A stretch of DNA of 64,000 nucleotides, taken from assembly GCA_015680685.1 (NCBI GenBank), contig MNCI01023742.1, positions 1,134,979 through 1,198,978 of the forward strand. Reading direction: 5' to 3'. Origin of the DNA: Gnetum montanum. Taxonomy: Eukaryota; Streptophyta; Gnetopsida; Gnetales; Gnetaceae. The translations under genes and the position numbers were made by a program. The notes under the pieces were generated by a model. The model saw only the letters and a list, made by a program, of their open reading frames with translations, ran no database searches and was not told the DNA's origin. Shown here piece after piece: positions 33,741 to 44,566 of the stretch; the stretch's first letter is position 1; each line of letters opens with the position of its first letter.

Positions 33741-34806
33741 TGGTTGACTCAGATGCTAGTATCTGATATCACAAACCCCAACATGCGTTCGATTTTGACT
33801 ATGAATACGTATTTCTTTGGGTTGAGCCATAAGTCATGTTTGAGACATCGTTTAAGGACTAACTCTAGGTCTTCTAAATGATCTTCTGACTTTATAGATT
33901 TGACAACTATATTATCCACGTAGTCATTCAATCTCCTTAAGAGGTAGTCACTAGAGATGTATGTCATGGCTCGTTGATACGTTGCTCCAGCATTTTTTAG
34001 CCCGAAAGGCATCATAGTATAACAAAAGGTTCCCCAGGTGTCATGAATGTAGTAGTCAATTGATATTTTGGATTAATACGAATTTCATTATAGCCTGAAA
34101 AGCCATCCATAAAGGATAGGAGCGCATGAAAAGCTGTTGTATCGATTAGTTGGTCAATACTCGGTAATGGGAAACTGTCCTTAATCGTAGCTTTGTTCAG
34201 ATCCCAGAAGTCTATGCAGATGCGTATGCCTCTCGTTTTCTTAGAGACAACCACGATGTTGGACACCCAGTCTGAGTAATTGATTTCGCGAATGAAACCA
34301 GCCTGATACAACTTGGTGATTTCATTACACACTGCTAGTGCAATTTCTGGCTTAATCTTTTGTGCTTTCTGTCTAATTGGTTTGATGCATGGGTCTAAGA
34401 TTATGTTGTGTTGTATTAATCTCGGGTTTAAACCCGGCATGTCTTCATATGACCACGTGAATACAAGAACGTTGTTTTGGAGAACTCGTGTTATGTCACT
34501 TTGCATCTGTTGGTCTAGGAGGGAACTAACCCTAAGATTTTTATTTTCATCCTTATGTGTAATCATAGGGACCTCGCTGAGAGGGTCCTCAGTTACATCA
34601 CCAACCTCCAGGTTGAGTGTTTGGGCCAGATGTTCTGGCCAGTCTGGGCATGTTTCCAATGTTGCTATGGTTGCGTTATAAAGTGAAAGGTTTATTCCTA
34701 CTAGCATGTGATTGAATTGTCTAATGATCTTCCCATGTGGCCCTGTCAAGGCTAAGGGTGTGAATAAAGCTACGTCCATTTGCGAATGGCCTTGCAAAAT
34801 CATCAA
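33740..34806 (-). pseudogene. reverse transcriptase of element D
   Basis: Minus strand. N-terminal pieces are open at 34806-34012 with GFIREINYSDWVSNIVVV, IRICIDFWDLNKATIKDSFP, LPSIDQLID and FMDGFSGYNEIRI. A frameshift near 34015 leads into MMPFGLKNAGATYQRAM and the catalytic box YVDNIVVKS (near 33908-33921), where the second Asp of YVDD is Asn. Then LNPKKYVF and MLGFVIS. Copies element RNA into DNA; inactive by frameshift and active-site change. Confidence 0.85.
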
Positions 34807-35379
34807 AAATGGAAGTTGTTATATTGTCTTTTTGCCAATATATTGAATGATAAATGTTTGTTTGTTTCTGCGTCAGAATTACATGTTAGAGAAGTTTCCA
34901 GTTTAAGGTCTTAGTGGACTGTTACAAATACGCACTATTTGTAAAAAGAAAAAAAATGATGAGCTAGGCTTCCTAGATGCTAGCATATGAAATAGGATGA
35001 AAGATGTAACATGGCATGTCTTGCGTGCCAAAATAATTGGATTTGAAATTTTGTACACACCATAGTTAATGCGACCAGATTACGAGGTGATAAGCTATGT
35101 ATTAGTTTAGGGTTGTTTCGGACTGTAACTTGTGCGATATCCACAAAATTAATGCCCTGATCTTCATGTTCCATGTCATACTGACACCAGCATTTCGGGA
35201 AAGTTCTGCATCGATTGAGCAAAAAGAATCAGTTAGTTTCAAGAATTTTTTTTATAAACCAATGGTTCATACTCAAAAAAGGTTACCGATATTGTGAATT
35301 TGGATCTAGCTATAGCGAGAAGGGAGCGTAAGTAAGGCGTGAGCGGACAACTTTACGAAGATTTTGTTCAATTACAACC
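34807..35379. other. spacer between RT of D and the opposite-strand gene
   Basis: Contains one stray copy of the 3' array unit near 34897 and the presumed upstream region of the gene starting at 35380. No TATA box stands out. Confidence 0.4.
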
Positions 35380-35498
35380 ATGGCACCAAAGGTCAAAGGA
35401 AAGAACGCCAAGTTGGCCAGGATTGACAAAGTGCAAGAGAGTCTGCAGCGAGCTTCACAGGCCAGAGTAGAGGCTCGGGAAGTTACTCCTCTTAATCA
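35380..35498 (+). CDS. exon 1 of antisense gene
   Basis: MAPKVKGKNAKLARIDKVQ and onward: 39 codons plus two bases, basic and helical. It ends at a good donor (CA|GTAAGT). The intron 35499-35981 (483 bp) ends TCGTACAG. Joining restores the frame into exon 2 with a His codon (CA+T). The in-frame join is the best evidence that this was a real spliced gene. Confidence 0.55.
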
Positions 35499-35981
35499 GT
35501 AAGTCACCGTCTACCCTTTTGCACTATTGTCATGTTTGTTACAGCATTGTAGTTGTGTTTATTTTGAATATGCGTGTTGCATCTGGCGGTAATGTTTGTT
35601 TACGTGGGATGGGCTATTGCGGTTTGATAGACTTTATATTGTTATGAAAGTTTAAGGAATATGGAGTAATGTTGTGTAGATGTAATGTATAGCTGGAAAA
35701 AATCTAAATATTGTATCCATGCGTGGCGTAATCGGAGTTCTGTTTTCTTTTCTTTTTATCATTTGTAATAGTTATATGGTATGCAGGGGTAATACGCAAT
35801 GTTGCTTTCATCGTTGTTGTCAGAGATAGACCTTAAGCTGTTGCAAGGGTTTGGGCAATTTTGGCCATGCATCTCTAGTGTACTCTGTAATTTTCTAAGA
35901 ATTGTGTGAACCTCAGTGTAGCGTGATGAATATTTTTGTCTAAATAGTTTGTCTAATAGTAATACATTTTTTATCGTACAG

Positions 35982-36225
35982 TATTATGCTAAAGCCCGTC
36001 CTAATTGTTTTGGACATTGTGGGCGTTCTATGCTGCATTCATGTTCCTGTGGCCAATGTTCCTCCTCCTCATGCTCATATAAAGGAGGAGACGGTATGGT
36101 TCCAAAGGGGCGCACGGGATTTTTTGCAATTTTTTCTTCGTAATTACAGCGTAATCGTCTGGTCGCATCTACCAGGGGAAGAAGCTGCTTCCAGTTTAGA
36201 GATGCTATTGGTTGGTTCGACATAG
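35982..36225 (+). pseudogene. exon 2 of antisense gene, FCP1/HAD phosphatase-like
   Basis: Reads MLKPVLIVLDIVGVLCC, like the KxLLVLDLDGVLV start of FCP1/NIF-type HAD phosphatases. Later come WFQRGARDFLQFFLRNYSV and IVWSHLPGE, like the RPGxxEFLxFxxxxFEVxVWS block with its conserved Trp-Ser. The first catalytic Asp (codon at 36013) is kept, but the second Asp of DxDG is Val, so phosphatase activity is unlikely. The frame stops at TAG 36223; shifted frames beyond (FDIEHLGISVRRC) suggest a small deletion. The resemblance is from memory of motifs, so treat as a strong guess. Confidence 0.5.
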
Positions 36226-36561
36226 AGCATCTTGGCATTTCTGTCAGACGGTGCAATCGAAATTGTGCAGGTGTAAGACCACGAACAGAGTGCTAGGGGT
36301 TTGAGGTGTTTACACTGGATCTGGGAGATGCCTAGGTTTAATTATTATCATGCCTATAAAACTCTGTTCATGACTCGTCATCTCACAACCTACTTCCAGA
36401 ATCCACCTGGTACCATGCATTATGCAGGTGGGTAAGTTTTGTTTCGCTTAGCAGTATTATAATGTGCTAACTACTGTTTAGATGCGTATTGAGCGTAAAG
36501 GGATTGTCTATGATGTAGATTTTTCATCAATGAAAGCAGTCTTCTGGGTAATAATGATACA
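36226..36561 (+). other. decayed exon/intron stretch of antisense gene
   Basis: Contains coding-like phrases (FNYYHAYKTLFMTRHL; YFQNPPGTMHYAG) before a donor-like GTGGGTAAGT near 36430, and an acceptor-like CTGTTTAG near 36475-36482. No domain recognised. Confidence 0.35.
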
Positions 36562-37884
36562 TTGTCATTGGCCGAAAGGGCTATAGGGGAGTTTACCTCT
36601 ATTAGCAATGTACAGGCTATTGTCATGGAACAACTGGTGTTCGAGATCCTAGAATACCCTACCCATTACACAGACTTCTTTTCCAAATGCAAGAAACTCG
36701 AATGGCTAGATAGGGAGTGGACTTTGGACCCTCCCCTTACCATTGTAGATGTACGAAGGAAAATCCCTCCTTTTCCTTTACCTTTCGGGCCTGGTAAGCT
36801 TTATTATGATGATGAATTATGTCAATGTTATCAGTTGGTGATGATGTATAAAATTGTCTCATTTTTTTTGTTACGTCGACTTAACTATTGTTTTGTGTTA
36901 GCAGTCAGGGAATCATGGGAGATTACGATCATGGCCTCTGGTCGCGAGGCCAACAGTCTCCTCTTCCGTTATGGTGATATAAAGGAGGCATAACGTTGGC
37001 TTGGCCATAGAGCGGCCCTAATTATGGTCCCCAATAACCTTCGAGAGGTTGGATTGATGGACCTTTTCTTGGCCATAACCCCTGATGCTACTGCAGGTGA
37101 AATGTTAACCCTAGTTAACTCCTTTAGTGAAGAAGCTGAGCGTCTTTGCATACGCGTGCGTAATGTACGCATAAATTTTGACATTGACGCTCAACTATTT
37201 GCTGATCTCTTCAGCGTTCCGTCTGACGATTTTCCTATAAATGAAAAATCGAAGAGGAGTGCCAAGTACTAGCAAGAGATAGAGGAGTGGCGAGGGGTTA
37301 AGAAGAAAGTTAAGGGAATCCCTGTTGAAAGGATCGAGTTGGAGGTAGCCCATACTATTTACCCTCTTTTCAGGGCCCAAGCCTTCCCAAAGACACTCTC
37401 ACAAGGGAGATTCCTCACCATCGAGGAAGCCCGAATTATGTGAGAGGTCCTAGAGGAGGGGACATGATTCAATTGGGCGAGCTATTTTGCCGAAGGCTTG
37501 CATGTCGAGATGGTTAGGCTTTTCAAGAAGCTTGAGTCCCGTTTCAATGTGCATTTCGACTTCTTCGTAGCTTGTTTCTGGCATTTTGATGAATTTCTGG
37601 TAGTCCAGAGGAATGGGGTCTGGGTGCAACAAGACCGCAGTCAGATTTCCAAACCATGGATTTCCCATGTCTTGGGCATTATCCGGTCACAAGACCCTCC
37701 TGAAGGGATTGGGAAGTCATTGTCAATAACAACTAGAAGCATGGTGGCACCTCGAACGCGGTGCCAAGATAGCATGGGTGGGATGCCCCCCTCTTACACA
37801 GGTGATGTATCAAGGGGGAAGCGTCTGGCCACCGAAATAGTGGATTCATCAGTGCCACGGAAAAAGCCTCGTTTGACTAAGTAA
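36562..37884 (+). pseudogene. middle part of antisense gene, plant-transposon-associated domain
   Basis: Frames at 36562-36840 (MEQLVFEILEYPTHYTDFF; LTIVDVRRKIPPFPLPFGP), then after a probable intron ending TTAGCAG at 36903 (IMASGREANSLLFRYGD), 37024-37269 (VGLMDLFLAITPDATAGEML; CIRVRNVRINFDIDAQLFAD), and 37270-37884 (FPKTLSQGRFLTIEEARIM; FNWASYFAEGLHVEM; HFDFFVACFWHFDEFL), ending in a basic KKPRLTK. The VRVRNVxINFDxxxLxxLFSVP pattern and the FNWAxxFxxxL block recall the putative plant transposon protein domains found in retroelement-linked ORFs. Stops at 36991, 37270, 37441 and 37465 break it. Confidence 0.45.
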
Positions 37885-38060
37885 TCTATCAAACCAGTGG
37901 GTCGTGTGGGGAAGAAAATGCAAATCAGGTTTCAGAGGAGTAATCCTCTGGGCAGTAAGTGGCGAAATATACTAATGGTCATGATTTATGTAGAGATACC
38001 GTTGCATAGCGTAATATTCATTGAACAAAAGTGAAATCTTATGTTAACTAGCTATGTTGT

Positions 38061-38974
38061 ATGACAGCGAAGGAAAGGGTTGTGGAATGGTTGACCCATG
38101 AAACATGGGCTATAGTCTTACGGTGCAGAGAAGGGGCCTCAGTTTTGGAAGAAGAGGCCCTAGTCAGTAAGATGAGGAGTGAACAGGCTCCTGCACGGGA
38201 AGAGGAAGTAGCAGTTGAGGATGCCAAAGTCCTTTCGGCTGGAACTAGATAAGGCAAGTGGTTTGTTACTTAATAAAATTAATTGTTACAACATAGTAGA
38301 CTCTAGACAAGTTCTAAGGGTTGTACGGGTCATCGTAATGTCTCAGTCATGTCCTTATATGGAATGTATTCTGCGTAACAGGTGACCAGAGCATACACTT
38401 GGCAATAGTGGCGACTTGATCCTGGGATGAATTTCTTGATAAATTCACCTTCATGGAAGGCGTTGTCCAAGACATGATCATTCGCTGAGAGCGAATTGAT
38501 CCCGAAGCTGGTACATTACAATCATTACGTAGAAATTATTTTACTGTGGCATTACGCTACCTAATTATTCCAAACTATCATTTCATGTTATTAGGAGCTC
38601 ACCTTAGATGGGATCCATCAGAGCCTATCGATTTAGATGTCACCGAACCCCCATCAGAAGCAACCGTCATGCCACGCAACATTTATGATGAGATGCGTAA
38701 ATGTGCCGTACGCTCGACTCACTCCTTATGGGAATGTCAAAGTGTAAACAAGGATCTTTGGAAGAGGTTGCAAAGGTCGGAGAAGGAGACTTTATGTGAT
38801 GAGGTAGGGGATTTAAGATCACAGAATGAATTCCTGCAAGCCCAGGGAATGAGAAGCAAGGACTGGAGGACAACTGTTGTTGACTACGCCCGTTATTGGA
38901 GTGTGGTTAGGAACAGTGTCCAGACTAGTCATGAACTGGTTGAGCAGTGTATGCAAATGGACCTCCTAGCTTAG
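38061..38974 (+). pseudogene. further part of antisense gene
   Basis: 38061-38252 reads MTAKERVVEWLTHETWAIV with an acidic end. 38546-38974 is a 142-codon frame: YEMRKCAVRS-like stretch (NIYDEMRKCAVRSTHSLWEC), then a probable coiled coil (KDLWKRLQRSEKETLCDEVG). No family recognised. The region between, 38253-38545, is uncoded and may hold an intron. Confidence 0.4.
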
Positions 38975-39179
38975 AAGAACTAGAACTAGAAGGACTTTAG
39001 CATGAGTATCCAAGAATATGGGCAGACGCAAAAAAAATCATAAACAAGTCTAAAAATAGGAAAGCGTTGCCTATCGTCAACATTATAGGGACTCTGCTGT
39101 TGAGGCTCAGTCCCTTCGGCTATTCCTCGACATTATTGGTACTTCCAAAGCATTTGAGAAGTTCCAAGAGCAAGTAAAG

Positions 39180-39690
39180 ATGAGTGCCTCTTTGAAAAAG
39201 GAAGTGACTTTTCCTGGAGGTGAGATTACTATCCCTTCTTTCTTCCTTGAACCATCCCTATGGACTCCCGTGGAGAAGGGGAAGGTCAAGGCTGGAACTA
39301 ATCTAGGGGACAGGGTTTGGTCTGAGCTCATTGAGGATGAAATCATGCAACGTCTGTGGATTAGCTTAGAACAAGTCCCCTTTGCTGCTGATGCGGGACC
39401 ATCACAGGTAAGTTGCAGTATTATTGCATTTTTGTTATACCTAGTTTTGATGATGATGTTAACATATGTATCATGTCTGATCGCAGGAACGACCTGAGGA
39501 GGATCCTCAGTAGGATGAAGCTAACGAAGGTGGTGGTCCTCATGAAGAGGGTTTACAGGAAATAGAGCGTAATGAAGCTAGTCGATGTCATGGTGAGCAA
39601 CCCCCTACTAAAGAGCCTCACGAAGAGGGTCGCCCTTACGAAGGGGTCCCTCATGGAAAGGTTGGCCCGTATGAGGATGACCTCCTTGAG
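39180..39690 (+). pseudogene. acidic C-terminal part of antisense gene
   Basis: Reads SLKKEVTFPGGEITIPSFFL and FAADAGPSQ, followed by a donor-like CAGGTAAGTT at 39406-39415 and an acceptor TCGCAG at 39482-39487. After that comes an acidic, Gly/Glu/Pro-rich repeat (GGGPHEEG; EPHEEGRPYEG; PYEDDLLE) with a TAG in CAG context at 39510. Stops near 39692. Confidence 0.4.
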
Positions 39691-39989
39691 TAGAAGTTGA
39701 ACTAGGGGATACAAGAGATAGTGGTAACAAGGGAGATGCGTAGTGTGGCTGAATTAGCCTTGAGTTTTATTGTGGTGTAATGAAACAAGAGACAATATTT
39801 TTTCTTTTAACATATTTGATACAAATTTCAGTGTTAATTTTGATGTTCTTTTTGTTGTTTTCTCTTTATGTAAAGCGTATTGTAGGTTTTGACGTTATGA
39901 TAAATCATGATTAGTTTTAAGAGCGTAGTGTTAATGTGATTACTAGTTTGAAGCCATTACGGGCTGCTAAATTGTTCAAATGTAAAGCG

Positions 39990-40450
39990 TAAATGAAATT
40001 GTTAGTTTATGGCCATTTCAGGCCTTTGAGTAGTGTAGGGGTAAGGTGTGATTGAAATAAATAGTTTAAGGCCATTGCGGGCCATGGATAGTTTAAGGCC
40101 ATTTTGGGCCCTTGCTATATGAGTGAAGGAATCAAATAAATATTAAGTCATCAATTTTAAGCAATGGCAGGCTACGATTAGTTTTAGGCCATTTCGGGCC
40201 ATGGATAGTTTAAGGCCGTTTCGGGCCATGGATAGTTTAAGGTACAAAGCGTAAACAAAATTCCGGTAGAAAGCGCAAATGAAATTTAGGTACAAAGCGT
40301 AAATGAAATTCAGGTACAAAGCATAAATGAAATTCAAGTACAGAGCGTAAATGAAATTCAGGCTCCAAGCATAAATTATATTCAGATACAAAGCATAAAT
40401 GAAATTGCTAGTTTAAGGCCATTTTGGGCCTTTGAGTAACAGGAGTAAGG
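39990..40450. repeat. two adjoining tandem arrays in spacer of D
   Basis: First array: AGTTTAAGGCCATTTCGGGCC units, about 28 bp apart, with copies near 40055, 40085, 40170, 40205, and one more at 40408. Second array: GGTACAAAGCGTAAATGAAATT at 40241, 40265, 40289, 40313, 40337, 40361 and 40385, an exact 24 bp period. Because 24 is a multiple of three, the minus strand (D's sense) is open across it and encodes an 8-residue repeat of the type YALYLNFI. Confidence 0.85.
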
Positions 40451-40778
40451 AAGATAACTGGTGGAAACATAAACATAAACACGAAGATAAACATAAGCAT
40501 AATGAGACTAGCTAGTGGAAAGCGTAACTACATGCATAGATTATAACTGGTAAGCGTGAATAGAATAGATGATGGAACTATAATAGTTAGATAGCATCGT
40601 TTACCAACTAACTTTGTAGTCATTTCTTAATTCCTTTGATCTTTAATGACACATAAGGACAGGGAGATTTATGGCTCTTTTCTTTTGCACCACAATCTTC
40701 TCCTTGGAACGGTAGTTCAGCCCAAGTTAGGCTATCATCAGCCATTGTTTCGGCTTGCTCAGGTATTTGGACAAGGGA

Positions 40779-41235
40779 TTAATTCTCAAGCATTTCAATT
40801 TCCGACCCCTGTTTTGTTTCTATGTTATTAAGAGCCTGAGGGGTTATTTCATCACCGCAGATGACCACTTCTCCTCCTACGTAGGGCAACTGGATCTCCT
40901 GATGAATGGGTGACAAAATTACCCTTAGTTGGGCTAACCAAGACCTCCCAAGAATCAAATTGAATACAAGCATCTCCTCAACAATGATAAATGTAGCGTC
41001 TGTGGGGAATTGGTCCCCTACCACAAAGTTGATATGGACCATCCCTTTGACCTGCACTCATGCCCCATTAAACGACTTTAGGCATGATGTCGTTGTAGGA
41101 TTGATCTAATCGATCAGGCCTAATTTATCCACTATGGGATAAGGGATGACATTAATGGCTGCTCCATCATCTACATGTACTCTCCGAATTTAGTGTTGGC
41201 CAATCCGGATGATGATGAACATAGGCACCATTGTC
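40779..41235 (-). pseudogene. aspartic protease of element D
   Basis: Minus strand. RRVHVDDGAAINVIPYPIVD near 41190-41130 holds the active-site loop (D-D-G-A). A stop lies near 41107 and another near 41057. Then an open frame reads INFVVGDQFPTDATFII, FNLILGRSWLAQLR and ALNNIETKQG. Close to the protease of E. Releases Gag and Pol products. Confidence 0.75.
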
Positions 41236-44200
41236 ACCTAACCTTCAGGATTATCCTTGATGGATTCATCATGAAAGGTCAATAGGGTAGGATCAGGTTT
41301 TTTAACAGCGGGGGGAAGCATGATAGAATGAATTGCTTCTTCATTCACCGGCAAGCTTTCGTCCACAAGTATGGACGTTAGCATGTGAACCATAGCCTCA
41401 CGATGTGTCTGCGACGTCATAACAAGTCATAAAGACTCAATGTTGTATTTTTTTGTTTCAGAGCCTGTTTGACTTATGCTAGGGCATCGAAGAGATCCTA
41501 CCCATGATCGGGCTGTTTGTCACCTTTTTCCTCCTCCATTCATCCTAAGAGGCAAATTTCACAGGGAGGAGTGACATTTGGTCGAGGGTTGCATTTCCTT
41601 TGGCTGGGAGGAGATAGTTGCATTCGTGTGACCTTATCGTTTTTAGTAAGTGGGGCCAAGGGTATAGAAGCGAGGGGTTGAGGTTTTGGAAACCCCAACA
41701 TAAGAGGGTCCTTGGCCGTATCAATAGTAAGAGAGGTTGATTTAGAAGATTGTCCCTACACAGGAGGGGTGGTTGATGATTTTGGCACCTTGATGACTAA
41801 GGGTGCCCTGGATGTGGACGTGGGTTGGGTCGTGACTTTAATGATAGGGGGCTGTCGAGAAGTGTTCTGAGACGGAGTTCGAAGGATGAAAGGTTTCCTT
41901 GGAGTGCCACTCGTCAGTGCTGACAAAACCATTTTTTGGGATGAGTGAGGATGCATTCGCAACATGAAAGGCTGCTTCGAATGCGCCTGATTATCGCCCT
42001 CTGCTCCTACCACATTGATTGGTACCCTAGGTTATTTGCATTTAACGGGTCTTGGTACACATGCATGGCCTAGTTTTCTGGGCGTGTTGGGCTACTGCTA
42101 TCTAAGATCAGGTCACCTTGATCTATCAAATGCTGAATGTCATCCTTCAACGCCTAGCAGTAGTCTGTATCATGGCCACACAATTGGTGGTAGTCGCAGA
42201 ACCGGTCCAACTTAAAGTTTTTGGGAACTAGCGGTTCATTAGGTTGGGCCAAAGAAGGGTTCTTGAGTAGCTTACAATGGCGTCTGTGGTGTTTCAGAGC
42301 CTCCTCGGACATCATTTTGTGTCGAATATGGCCAATTCCCAGTAATTGTTTAAGGAGTTCAGAAGCCTTTACGGGTAAGGTCGCATAGTTTGAGCGATCC
42401 TTATGCTCGAATTTAGGCTTTGGCTGTGGAGGTGCTTTAGGGGCAGAAGGAGTTTCTTGGTTCGTGCTGTTTGAGCTAGTTGTTGGCTCAGCAGGCTAAG
42501 TAGGTGTTTTATTGTTATTGTTATTCTTTTTGGCCCCTTCAGCAACCATCGCAACTGTAGTCATCGTGGCTTTGCCTTTGTCCTTACTTTTGCTATGGGC
42601 ATTCTTGTAGACCACATACGCTGGATCTTTGCTAGCCTCCACCGTGTCTTGAATGCTCTTAGTCTGAGTGAAGGCTTGGTTGAGGGAGCGGGGAGCGAGG
42701 TAATATAGTTTAGATTTGATAAATTCATTTACTGCTCCCTTGAAGATTGCCAGTAGATGGGCCTCCACGATGGGTTTGCAGATTTCATTCAAGGTAGCTC
42801 TCCACCACTGTATGAACTTTTGGGCCAACTCGAGCGGGTCTTGCTTAACTCCCATGAGCTAGTCCAGTGTGACTTCCGGCATTAATTTATACTTGAAACG
42901 GATCACAAACTAAGTTAACAGCTCCTCCAACATTGAAATGGAGGCACGTGGAAGGGCTCGATACTAGTCTAAGGCTTTACTTGTTAAGGAAATAGTAAAA
43001 ACACAGATTATAGTATGTGGCCATTGTTGCAATAATAAGGACTCTGACCTAAAATTGACCAAGTGGGCATTGGGATCACCTTCCCCATTGTATTTTGTGA
43101 AATGGGGAAGGGGCATCCCCGGTGGTAATGACAGGACAGGGACTGTTGGACTAATAGGATCATCATGGTAGAAATCCATGACCTATATCGTGTCAGAACC
43201 AGCAACCTTGAGGTGCTTGACCTCTTCTGTAAGGGTCTGAATGAGCTGGAAAGCTTGGTCCAGACCCGTAGGCGACGAAGCTGTTTGTGGAACGGCAGGA
43301 GGAGCTACATTGGGTGGCGCAGCAGAGGTGGTAGCTTGGCCAATGGTTAGTACTATCGGGATTATCCCTATAGGCAATGCCGCTTGTGGCATCCACCATC
43401 TGGTAGCTGGTGCAGATGGGGCAACCACTGTCGACTGTGCCATTGGATACGTTGCTTATGTATCTAGAGGTGTAGACAGTGATCTTGCAATGGGGTTTAG
43501 CATCCTTGGGACCTAGCTTTGGAAATGGGAATGATGGGCTATTTGCGCAGGTTGCACAGCGAGAGACATGTTGGGAGCCCACCATGCTATGGTGGCCATC
43601 CTAGTCGTGTGAGTCGGGAGCAAGGTTGGTGCTGTAGGTAACTGCGATGTAGGTGTTGCATGTACGTGTGGCGATGTAGGCGTAGGCACACAATGAGGTG
43701 GGTTAGGTAATTGCACCGACTGAGGAATGATTTGTGATGGACCATCGCTTGGGTAGATAGTCAGAGAGAGAAAATGTAAACGCGTTGAGTGCAGAACTCG
43801 ATTGGTGTTAGATAACGTCAAAGGTGTGGTGACCATGAACAACAGATTTACGTGAGATGTTGTGGAAGGAGGGGCCATGGTGAAATCAGCACGACTACCT
43901 CCTTCAGAGTGAGAGTCTAGATTGTCTTTCCCATCGTGAAGCATCTCATCTCAGAACAAGACTTCTAGCTGTTCTGGCAATGTCTTCGCCATCAACATTT
44001 GATCTAGGATCCACTTTTGTTGCTCTGTCAGGGGTATGACAGTGCTAGGTGTAGGAATGAGTTCCTTCCCATTGTAGTACATGAACTCATACTCTCATTT
44101 TTTCTCGAATTCTTGTGGATAGATAGGTAGGTTTGTTGCTAATTTAGCACAAAGGAAATTGTAGTTTTCCCTGCGCTGAGTGTGTCCCTCAAGCTCCTTG

Positions 44201-44310
44201 TTTTCTAGCCTGAGGGAGTAGCGTGGTTGCTCGACCATAGGAGGCGTAACTTGCATGGTCCAAGGGTTCTCAAGGCTGGCAGTGTCAACGGCGGTAGTTG
44301 ATGTAGTCAT
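41236..44310 (-). pseudogene. gag of element D
   Basis: Minus strand, in several pieces. N-terminal: 44310-44095 (TTSTTAVDTASLENPW; PRYSLRLENKELEGH). A Pro/Thr/Ala-rich middle: 43944-43193. Gag core: 43179-42964 (LPHFTKYNGEGDPNAHLVNF; a match to the usual FDGxxDPxxHL block) and 42855-42496 (VKQDPLELAQKFIQWWR; EAHLLAIFKGAVNEFIKSKL). Then an Asn/Lys-rich stretch and a zinc-knuckle-like FCDYHQLCGHDTDYC near 42200-42155. The order and the CxxH...GHxTxxC motif are typical of Tat-type gag. Stops separate the frames. Confidence 0.8.
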
Positions 44311-44541
44311 CCTCTACTTTGTTGGTAAATAATGATAATAAGAATAAACATCGCAAGGGCAGAGGCAAACTAAGATAATAATCGGGGCTTTCTATCTTGT
44401 AGGATTCCAAAGGAATCATCGCGGGAACGATCTGCACCACACAATCTCGTAACCAACCTCGGAGGTATTACATTTACGTTTGATTGACAATGGGTACAGA
44501 CAGCTTACAAGACTACCCGTAAAATGCAAATCGAATATGAA

Positions 44542-44560
44542 GGCCCTCCTTCTAGTGCCA
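44542..44560 (-). other. primer binding site candidate of element D
   Basis: Minus-strand TGGCACTAGAAGGAGGGCC begins 6 nt after the 5' LTR end. It starts with TGG as expected for pairing to a tRNA 3' CCA end. I cannot name the tRNA. It is clearly not the tRNA-Asp type used by F, A and I. Confidence 0.5.
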
Positions 44561-44566
44561 GAAAAC

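Larger units (their letters stand above)
35380..39780 (+). pseudogene. spliced gene antisense to element D, between protease and RT
   Basis: The strand opposite to D's own genes carries a series of coding-like exons over about 4.4 kb, with consistent plus-strand splice signals. Start: ATG at 35380 in good context (CAACCATGGCA). Pieces are described in separate entries: exon 1 (35380-35498), exon 2 with an FCP1/HAD-like domain (35982-36225), a middle part (36562-37884), a further part (38061-38974) and an acidic C-terminal part (39180-39690). Several stops now break it (36223, 36991, 37270, 37441). Extra ORFs, some antisense, are known in Tat elements, usually described near the 3' LTR. A position between protease and RT, where Ogre carries an intron, is unusual. 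It may also be a captured host gene. Confidence 0.55.

Noticed and set aside
40241-40405. Regular short repeats, CRISPR-like at first sight
   Set aside because: Units are directly adjacent with no unique spacers, and the sequence is a plant retroelement spacer. It is a minisatellite.
43241-43516. Plus-strand Gly/Ala-rich open frame
   Set aside because: It is the antisense shadow of the Pro/Ala-rich gag middle of element D, with no support of its own.
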